Shown: piece by piece, positions 7,127 to 14,103 of the stretch | How positions within the stretch are numbered: position 1 is the first letter of the stretch | Layout: each line of letters opens with the position of its first letter | NCBI GenBank assembly: GCA_031411495.1 | Contig: JANOBD010000035.1 | Location: 1 to 34,329 of the forward strand | Direction: 5' to 3' | Length of the DNA: 34,329 bases | From: JANOBD01 sp031411495 | GTDB lineage: Bacteria; Planctomycetota; Phycisphaerae; Tepidisphaerales; Tepidisphaeraceae | Program-made: the position numbers and the translations under genes | Notes under the pieces: model-generated | Database searches by the model: none | What the model was told of the DNA's origin: nothing | The model's input: only the letters and a program-made list of their open reading frames with translations

Positions 7127-9391
7127 GTGAAAGAGTCCGCACCGTTTCTGCGCATGATCCTGCTCGCATTGACACTGGTGACGCGCGCGCTTGCAGAGGC
7201 GCCAACCGAAACCTACCAATGGCGAAACGCGGTGATCAAAGGCACCGGCTTCTCCAACGGCGTCGTCTTCAGTCCGGTTCAGCGGAATCTGTTCTTCCAG
7301 TACACCGATATGGGCGGAGCCTATCGCTGGGATGAACCGCAAAAGGCCTGGAGCCCGCTCAACGATTGGTCCCGCTACAACGACCAGTCGGCGCAATGCC
7401 TTGGCGTCGAGGCGTTGGTGGTTCATCCGTCGTCGGCTGACAAGGTCTATATGGTCATCGGCACCTACAACAGCCCGGCGGGCATGTGCCGATCGAACGA
7501 CGGCGGGCGCACCTGGGAGCGTACCGATCTTGTTGACGCAAGCGGCAAGCCGCTCGTCCACGTCAACGGCAATGGAAATGGCCGCAACGGCGGCAACCGG
7601 CTCGCAATCGATCCGAACGATCCGAATCAACTCTGGTTCGGCAGCCGTCAGGACGGACTCTGGCATTCGTCCGACGCCGGCGTCACGTGGAAGCGCGTCG
7701 ATTCGTTCCCCGCTGCCGGTGATCAGGCCGGCCCGGCGCGCAACATAGGCATTATTGCGCTACTGATCGATCGCTCATCGTCCGTTCCGGGGACTGCGAG
7801 CAAAACGTTGTACGCGCTCGTCTCGACGACCCAGCCCGATCAGCTCTTTCGAAGTAACGACGGCGGCGCGAGCTGGCAGCCGGCGCTTGCACACCCGTCA
7901 GCGAACGCCAACGAACTCCTCCCCGTCCGTGCCGCACTCACGCCGGATGGCCGGACCATGTATGTGACGCTTTCGGACAGCCCGGGCCCAAACGGCGCGA
8001 CCAAGGGGCAGGTGATCCGAATCGATCAGCCGTCCAGCGATCAGCCGACGATCGAAGTCTGCGACATCCCGAGAGTCGGCACGCACGGGTTCAGCGGCGT
8101 CTGCATCGATCCTTCCAATCCGCGTCGCGTCCTCGTGAGTACGCTCGACCGTTGGGCAGCGATCGACGACCTGTTTCTAAGCAACGACGGCGGAAAATCC
8201 TGGACGGCAGCCGACGCCAACAAACATCGCGACGACTCATCTGCGCCGTACGCGAAGGCGAGCAAGCTGCACTGGATCGGCGACGTGCAGATCGATCCGT
8301 TCGATCCGAATCACGCGATCTTCACCACCGGTTACGGCCTTTACGCGACAAATGATCTGGGCGCGCTCGACAAGGGCACGCCGCCCACATGGCGATTCTT
8401 CAACGACGGCTTCGAGCAATCCGCGCTGCTCGAGTTCGCCAGCCCGTTCAGCGGGCCGATCAGCCTCTTTTGTTCGATGGGAGACCGCGACGGATTCCGG
8501 CATGAAGACTTCAACGTTTCCCCGCAGAGCGGCTCACTTGGCGCACTCGACGGCTTGTCGCGCGGCAGCAGTGAGGACATCGACGTCGCCCGCGACGATT
8601 CCAACAAACTCGTTCGGCTGGTCCATCCCGCGCCGTTTGTCCAATACTCTGATGACAACGGCGTCCATTGGAGCTGGATCGGCCAGGTGCCGAAGGACAA
8701 ACTCCCGGAGCGAAATCGATCTTCGATCGCGATCTCGGCAGACGGAAGTCGACTCGTCTACTCACCGGGCCGCGAAGGGTGGGGCGAGCGCGCGACCACA
8801 TTGCCGCTGCTGATCGCCGCGCGAACCACGGATGGGTGGGGCGAGTGGAAATCTCCTGCGAATGCGCCGCCAGGCGGGGCCGTGCTTGTCGATCTCGCGG
8901 AGCCCAACACGTTTTACTGCCATGTCGATTCACAAATCTGGCGGAGCACCGATGGCGGCGAGTCGTGGACGCTGGTATGCCAGTCGACGCCGGCGAAGTT
9001 CCGAAACATTCGTGCGGTGATCGGCAAAGCGGGACACCTCGTCGCCTCGTCGAGTGATCGTCAGGGCGTCTATCGGTCGACCGACGGAGGTGCGAACTGG
9101 CTGCGACTCGCGCCGCAATCCGTTGACGATGCGTATGCCGTAGGCGTGGGCGCGCCCGCGCCGGGTCATGACTATCCCGCGCTCTACATTGCCGGATCAG
9201 CCAATGGCACGACCGGCTATTTCCGTTCCGACGACCAAGGCCAAACGTGGATCACCATCGGCGACTCGCAACATCAGTTCGGATGGGTCACCGTGATCCA
9301 AGGCGACTCCCGCGTTTTCGGACGGTTGTACGTCGGCACCAACGGGCGCGGCATCGTCATCGGTGAACCGGCAAACGGAAAGGATCGATGA
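7127..9391 (+). CDS. Xyloglucanase A, glycoside hydrolase family 74, secreted
   Basis: 754 aa, with a GTG start 6 bases after GGAGG. A Sec signal peptide (residues 1 to about 25, ending ALAEA) is followed directly by a two-beta-propeller GH74 module spanning the rest of the protein. Asp-box/BNR repeats recur (SNDGGRTWER, SSDAGVTWKR, SNDGGASW, STDGGESWTL, SDDQGQTW). The two GH74 catalytic aspartates are predicted at Asp61 (YTDMGGAYRWD) and Asp453 (MGDRDGFRH), by position and motif. Characterised family members cut the beta-1,4-glucan backbone of xyloglucan in endo or endo-processive mode. There is no carbohydrate-binding, dockerin or sorting domain, so it is likely soluble (periplasmic or released). 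Its stop overlaps the start of a second GH74 in an ATGA junction, which implies translational coupling. Confidence 0.93.
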   Translation: MKESAPFLRMILLALTLVTRALAEAPTETYQWRNAVIKGTGFSNGVVFSPVQRNLFFQYTDMGGAYRWDEPQKAWSPLNDWSRYNDQSAQCLGVEALVVHPSSADKVYMVIGTYNSPAGMCRSNDGGRTWERTDLVDASGKPLVHVNGNGNGRNGGNRLAIDPNDPNQLWFGSRQDGLWHSSDAGVTWKRVDSFPAAGDQAGPARNIGIIALLIDRSSSVPGTASKTLYALVSTTQPDQLFRSNDGGASWQPALAHPSANANELLPVRAALTPDGRTMYVTLSDSPGPNGATKGQVIRIDQPSSDQPTIEVCDIPRVGTHGFSGVCIDPSNPRRVLVSTLDRWAAIDDLFLSNDGGKSWTAADANKHRDDSSAPYAKASKLHWIGDVQIDPFDPNHAIFTTGYGLYATNDLGALDKGTPPTWRFFNDGFEQSALLEFASPFSGPISLFCSMGDRDGFRHEDFNVSPQSGSLGALDGLSRGSSEDIDVARDDSNKLVRLVHPAPFVQYSDDNGVHWSWIGQVPKDKLPERNRSSIAISADGSRLVYSPGREGWGERATTLPLLIAARTTDGWGEWKSPANAPPGGAVLVDLAEPNTFYCHVDSQIWRSTDGGESWTLVCQSTPAKFRNIRAVIGKAGHLVASSSDRQGVYRSTDGGANWLRLAPQSVDDAYAVGVGAPAPGHDYPALYIAGSANGTTGYFRSDDQGQTWITIGDSQHQFGWVTVIQGDSRVFGRLYVGTNGRGIVIGEPANGKDR

Positions 9392-12171
9392 CCATGCATT
9401 CATCCGCTCGGAAACGCGTCGACATCGAACCCCTCGAAGCCAGGCGACTGCTCGCCGTCGACGCGTACAACTGGAGCAACGCCGTCATCAAAGGGAATGG
9501 TTTCGTGAACGGCGTCGTCTACAGCCCGGCGGCGCCTAACGTCGCGTATGCCTACACAGACATGGGCGGCGCCTATCGCTGGGACGCATCGGTTCAGCGG
9601 TGGTCGTCCGTCAGCGACTGGAGCAAGTGGAGCGATTGGTCGGCGCAGAATATGGGCGTCGAGGCCATGGCGGTCGATCCCGTCGATCCGAATCGCGTCT
9701 ATATGATCATTGGCACGTACAACAGCCCGGCGGCGGTGTTACGCTCGAGCGACGGCGGCCGAACCTGGTCGCGATACGATTCGCCGTGGGACAACGCCAA
9801 CGCACGGCCCGCCTGGCGCGTGAACGGCAACGGCAACGGACGCAACGGCGGCGATCGGCTGCTTGTCGATCCGAACAAGCCTTCGAATCTTTGGTACGGT
9901 TCGCGCCTGGATGGATTGTGGCGAAGCACCGATTCCGGCGCGAACTGGTCGCGAGCGAATGCGTTCCCGGTTACCGGCGACACCTCCGGCGACGCGAGCG
10001 AGGTCGGCATCGTGTTTGTAGTCGCCGACCCGTCGAGCGGTGCATCGGGCGTCGCGAGCCGGTCGCTCTACGCAGGCGTGTCAACTTCAAATGCATCGAA
10101 GCTCTATCGCAGCCTCGACGGCGGCAACAGCTGGTCGATCCTGCCCGGCCAACCGGCCACGGTACCCAACTCAACGGGTGCCGGCGTCACCGCATATCCC
10201 ATCCGTGCCGCGATTCGTCCGACGGGCAGCGAGCTGTTCATCACCTACGCGAGCAATCCCGGCCCCAATGGCGCGGCAGGGGGTGCCGTTTACAAAGTGG
10301 TGGCCCCGGCGAGCGCTTCACCGATCTGGAGTGATCTCAAACCCGGCGGCGCTAATCCATACTTCGGCTACTCCGGTATCGCGCTGCATCCGACCGACCC
10401 GAACACACTCTATATCTCGACCCTCGATCGCTGGTACCCATCCGATGAGATCTATCGCAGCACGAACGACGGCGCGACCTGGACCGCGCTGACGCCGAAG
10501 AACCACCTCGACAATTCCTCGGCTCCGTTCGCGAACACGCAGTCGCCTCACTGGGTCGGCGATATCGATATCGACCCGTTCAATCCGAACGTGATGACGT
10601 TTACGACCGGTTACGGGCTTTACCGAACCGCCAACCTGTCGTCGGGCGCGGGTGCGAACTGGTCGTTCTTTAACGATGGACTCGACCAGAGCGCTGTGCT
10701 CGAACTGGCAAGCCCGAATGACGGGCCGGTGAATCTGTTCAGCGCCATCGGCGATCGCGACGGGTTCCGGCATGACCGGTTCGACGTGTCGCCTTCCATC
10801 GGGCAGTTTGGCGCAAACACCCGCTTGAACGTCGGTACAAACTACGACGTGGACGTTGCCTTTTCTGCAGCCTCAAACGTCGTCCGACTCACGGGCACCT
10901 CGCCTTACGTTCAATTCTCTCTCGATAACGGCATCACCTGGAACTGGATGAGTGCAACCAACACCGCGGGCGCATCCAGCGGCGGCGGACATCTCGCCAT
11001 CAGCAATGACGGCACGCGCGTTCTCTATGAACCGGCAGGCACAGCGCGTCTCCGTTATGCGACTCTAGCCGGCTCCACCTGGAGCAGCTGGACGACGCTC
11101 AGCGGAACGTATCCCGCCAATGGCGCGACGCTGACGTCCGATCTGGTCAACAATTCGACGTTCTACGCGCAAAGCGGGCGAACGTTCTGGCGAAGCACGG
11201 ATGGCGGCTTGACCTGGACGACGAGAACGACCACGGCGCCGACGAACATCAACTGGGTTCGCGCCGTTCCCAACAACGAAGGGCATCTCCTCGCTTCAAC
11301 AGGCTCGAGCGGCAATGGCGTGTGGCGAAGCATGGACGGCGGCGCGACCTGGACTCGCCTCGCAACCGCCACCGTCACGCACGCGCTGGCGGTCGGCGTC
11401 GGCGCAGGGCCGACCCCGTCGGGCTACCCGAGTCTGTTCGTGGCCGGCACCGCAGGCGGCGTGACCGGTTATTTCAGATCCGACGATCAGGGCGCGACGT
11501 GGATCAACATCTCGGATGCCGATCATCAGTTCGGCTACATCACCGTCATTCAAGGCGATCCGCGCGTCTATGGGCGTCTGTATGTCGGCGCCAACGGGCG
11601 CGGGGTGCTGGTGGCCGAGCGCGCGGACGTGGTCGCGCCGGTCGTTACTTCAGCGACATTCGATTACCGCCATACGCCGGTCGCGATTGAAATTGCGTTC
11701 AGCGAAAACGTGGGAGCGAGCGTGAGCGTGACGGACTTGGTCGTCGCCGGTCCATCCGGTGCGGTGGCGGCAGTGTCGGTGAGTTTTGACGCCCGCACGA
11801 ACGTCGCACGATTCACGCTGCCGGCGTCGCTCGCGCCGGGCGACTATGTCGCGACAGTCGCGGCGGCCGCCGTCAGTGATGGCGCAGGAAACACGCTCGC
11901 CGGCGACGTGACCATTCCGTTCTTTCATTTGCCAGGCGATATCGATCGCGATCGAAGCGTGTCGTTCAGCGATCTTCTGATCGTCGCGCAGCATTACGGC
12001 GAATCGGGTGCGGACTTCGAAGCGGGCGATCTGAATGGGGATGGCATCGTCGGCTTTGACGACCTCCTCGTCGTCGCCCAGAGCTACGGTTCGCTCGCGC
12101 TGCTGATTCCGGCGCAGTTGACGCACAGTCGACAAGCGTTGACGAAAACGCGTCGAGACCGCTTGGTATGA
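9388..12171 (+). CDS. Xyloglucanase B, GH74 with LEPR-XLL-type N-terminus and dockerin-like doublet
   Basis: 927 aa, a tandem paralogue of xyloglucanase A. GGAAAGGA precedes the ATG. Instead of a classical signal peptide it begins MTMHSSARKRVDIEPLEARR followed by LLA, which resembles the LEPR-XLL N-terminal motif of large planctomycete exported proteins. The GH74 propellers occupy about residues 25-750, with YTDMGGAYRWD (Asp58) and IGDRDGFRHDRF (Asp456) as probable catalytic aspartates, plus many Asp-boxes. Residues about 755-845 form an Ig-like/SwmB-type module (APVVTSATFDYRHTPVAIEI, IAFSENVG). Residues 850-903 are two dockerin-type calcium loops (GDIDRDRSVSFSDLLIVAQ, GDLNGDGIVGFDDLLVVAQ). 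The tail is basic and hydrophilic with no PEP-CTERM. It is probably surface-attached or otherwise targeted differently from paralogue A; that is inference. Confidence 0.92.
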   Translation: MTMHSSARKRVDIEPLEARRLLAVDAYNWSNAVIKGNGFVNGVVYSPAAPNVAYAYTDMGGAYRWDASVQRWSSVSDWSKWSDWSAQNMGVEAMAVDPVDPNRVYMIIGTYNSPAAVLRSSDGGRTWSRYDSPWDNANARPAWRVNGNGNGRNGGDRLLVDPNKPSNLWYGSRLDGLWRSTDSGANWSRANAFPVTGDTSGDASEVGIVFVVADPSSGASGVASRSLYAGVSTSNASKLYRSLDGGNSWSILPGQPATVPNSTGAGVTAYPIRAAIRPTGSELFITYASNPGPNGAAGGAVYKVVAPASASPIWSDLKPGGANPYFGYSGIALHPTDPNTLYISTLDRWYPSDEIYRSTNDGATWTALTPKNHLDNSSAPFANTQSPHWVGDIDIDPFNPNVMTFTTGYGLYRTANLSSGAGANWSFFNDGLDQSAVLELASPNDGPVNLFSAIGDRDGFRHDRFDVSPSIGQFGANTRLNVGTNYDVDVAFSAASNVVRLTGTSPYVQFSLDNGITWNWMSATNTAGASSGGGHLAISNDGTRVLYEPAGTARLRYATLAGSTWSSWTTLSGTYPANGATLTSDLVNNSTFYAQSGRTFWRSTDGGLTWTTRTTTAPTNINWVRAVPNNEGHLLASTGSSGNGVWRSMDGGATWTRLATATVTHALAVGVGAGPTPSGYPSLFVAGTAGGVTGYFRSDDQGATWINISDADHQFGYITVIQGDPRVYGRLYVGANGRGVLVAERADVVAPVVTSATFDYRHTPVAIEIAFSENVGASVSVTDLVVAGPSGAVAAVSVSFDARTNVARFTLPASLAPGDYVATVAAAAVSDGAGNTLAGDVTIPFFHLPGDIDRDRSVSFSDLLIVAQHYGESGADFEAGDLNGDGIVGFDDLLVVAQSYGSLALLIPAQLTHSRQALTKTRRDRLV

Positions 12172-12332
12172 CGCAACCGCGAAGGTGTTGCGACATTGCA
12201 ATGGCCGCGACCATTTATCACATCGCGCGAGACCTCAAAAGTGTGGGGTTTAGAGGACCGCGACATCCGGACAGTCGCAAAACGGAGAATCATTGTCGTC
12301 AATCCGCGTGGCCCGGCGTTTCGGCAGTGATA

Positions 12333-12371
12333 CGTTGCTGAAGGCTTGCGAGGAACAAGCCTTTTTCAACG
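12333..12371 (+). terminator. Terminator-like or leader hairpin before the second PEP-CTERM gene
   Basis: AAGGCTTG (12341-12348), a 7-base loop and CAAGCCTT (12356-12363) run into TTTTT (12362-12366), which fits an intrinsic terminator after the GH74 pair. An outer stem CGTTG (12333-12337) / CAACG (12367-12371) could extend it. It ends 22 bases before the ATG of the next gene, so it could equally act as a leader structure. The other bases of the 12172-12393 gap show no clear promoter or operator. Confidence 0.55.
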
Positions 12372-12393
12372 GTTCCATCAAGTGGAGGATCAA

Positions 12394-14040
12394 ATGGCGG
12401 CGCAACAAACTTGGCTACGTTCCCATCGACACGCAGCATTCTTGGCGGCAGTCGCGTTGGAAATTGCTCTCTCGGCTACGGCGGGTGCGGACTTGCTCAC
12501 CAACGGGAACTTCAACACCGACACCGACGGCGTTGCGGGACCGGATAACTGGACGAGTTGGACCTACGGCCCGACCTCGTTTGCGGCGTACAAAAACGAT
12601 GCTGCCAACGATCCGTTTGATCTGGATGGCACACCTTACGTTAACGCGGGGAACTATGGCGACTGGTGGTCCAGCGGGGGTGGCTGGTATCAGCAAGTCG
12701 CCGGCACCGGCGGCACGCCGTACACCATCACCGCCGCCAGCGGCAGCGAAGGGTGGGACAACGCGGCCGGCGAACTCCGCATCATCTACTTCGATTCCTC
12801 CGGCACCGAGCTGCAGCGCGATGTTCGCCACACCGCCGACTACCAGGCGTCACTTCCGTGGACGATGTTCACCCGAACCTCCATCGCGCCGGCCAATGCG
12901 GTCAGCGTGAAGGCAGAACTGGCAACCTGGGGCGCCCGCGGGTGTGTTCTCTGGGACGATGTAACGCTCGAAACCGCGAGCGTCTGGAATGTCGATGCCG
13001 GCGGAGACTTCGCACAGTCGAGCAACTGGCTCGGCGGAACGCCGGGTGGTGTTGATGCCGCAGCGCGATTCCTGGACGCCATCAGCGACAACCGAACCGT
13101 CGCGATCGATTCCGCTGTGACGCTCGGCTCCATCAGCTTCGTCAACGCCAAGACCTATCTGCTCTCGGGCGCCGGCTCGCTCCGGCTCGAACGCACGGCC
13201 GGTACCGCGCTGATCGACGTGCAGTCTGGAACTCAATCCATCAATCTGCCGCTCACGTTGGCGAGTAACACCAGCTTCGTCGTTTCGACGGATGCAACCT
13301 TGAAGATCAGCGATCCGCTCACCATCGCCGCCGGCAAGTCGCTGCAGCCTCGCGGCGCTGGAACGATTCTATATGAATCATCGATTGCGCTGGAGGCCGG
13401 CGCGAGCATCAGCTTCAATGCCAATGCACACCCGACAGCGCTGAGCCTCGCTTCGACCGCGCATGCGACGATCGCCGCTCACGGCAGTGGTGCGGCCCGT
13501 GTGTTGACCGTCGATTCGCTTGCGGTCGCACCCGATGCGACGCTCGACGTCGCCGACAACACATTGGTCGTTCAGTACGCCGGCGCAAGCCCGCTCGTGG
13601 CGATCAACAACCTGCTGGCAAGCGGCTACAACGCCGGCTTGTGGACCGGTCCGGGAATCACCAGTTCGGCAGCGATCGATGGCCAACACGGCGTCGGCGC
13701 GGCCGACTCGGGCACCGCGGTCACCGTGAAGATCGGCGCGAAGGGCGATACCAATCTGGACGGACTGGTCAACTTCGATGATCTGTTGAAGCTCGCGCAG
13801 AGCTACAACGTCAGCGGTACCGCAACCTGGGCGATGGGTGATTCCAATTACGATCACGCTGTCAACTTTGATGACTTGCTCGCGCTGGCTCAAAACTACA
13901 GTTCCGGTGCGCCGGGCGCGATGGGCGAAGTGCCCGCGAGCATTGCCGTCGATTGGGCGATGGCGCTGACGCTCGTGCCAGAACCGACGAGTCTCGGCTG
14001 CCTCGGCCTGGCGATGGGCATTCTTCGCCGTCGTCGTTGA
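12394..14040 (+). CDS. Secreted CBM-like, dockerin-like, PEP-CTERM protein
   Basis: 548 aa. The start is set by GGAGG six bases before the ATG. Signal peptide to about residue 35 (AVALEIALSATAGA). Residues about 36-205 resemble a CBM4/22-type jelly-roll fold: LLTNGNFNTDTDG, PDNWTSW, a Trp/Tyr/Gly-rich WWSSGGGWYQQV segment and the closing CVLWDDVTLE. Residues about 210-440 form a beta-helix-like repeat region similar to the one in the GH30 enzyme downstream. Residues 451-503 are two dockerin-type loops (GDTNLDGLVNFDDLLKLAQ, GDSNYDHAVNFDDLLALAQ). The PEP-CTERM tail is at 528-548 (VPEPTSL, hydrophobic, RRRR). No catalytic motif was seen. It may be a substrate-binding surface protein, or hold a catalytic fold I do not recognise. 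Confidence 0.85.
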   Translation: MAAQQTWLRSHRHAAFLAAVALEIALSATAGADLLTNGNFNTDTDGVAGPDNWTSWTYGPTSFAAYKNDAANDPFDLDGTPYVNAGNYGDWWSSGGGWYQQVAGTGGTPYTITAASGSEGWDNAAGELRIIYFDSSGTELQRDVRHTADYQASLPWTMFTRTSIAPANAVSVKAELATWGARGCVLWDDVTLETASVWNVDAGGDFAQSSNWLGGTPGGVDAAARFLDAISDNRTVAIDSAVTLGSISFVNAKTYLLSGAGSLRLERTAGTALIDVQSGTQSINLPLTLASNTSFVVSTDATLKISDPLTIAAGKSLQPRGAGTILYESSIALEAGASISFNANAHPTALSLASTAHATIAAHGSGAARVLTVDSLAVAPDATLDVADNTLVVQYAGASPLVAINNLLASGYNAGLWTGPGITSSAAIDGQHGVGAADSGTAVTVKIGAKGDTNLDGLVNFDDLLKLAQSYNVSGTATWAMGDSNYDHAVNFDDLLALAQNYSSGAPGAMGEVPASIAVDWAMALTLVPEPTSLGCLGLAMGILRRRR

Positions 14041-14061
14041 ACTGCCCCATCCTCCTCCGCT

Positions 14062-14096
14062 GCGGCGGCCCGTCTGTACGACGGGTCGCCGCCTTT
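14062..14096 (+). terminator. Intrinsic terminator after the PEP-CTERM gene
   Basis: A 13-bp stem (GCGGCGGCCCGTC at 14062-14074, GACGGGTCGCCGC at 14080-14092, one G-U pair) with a 5-base loop is followed by CTTT. It begins 22 bases after the stop codon and ends only about 8 bases before the ATG of the GH30 gene, so GH30 expression would need read-through, a processed transcript or an unseen promoter. Confidence 0.65.
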
Positions 14097-14103
14097 GAAC
14101 AGC

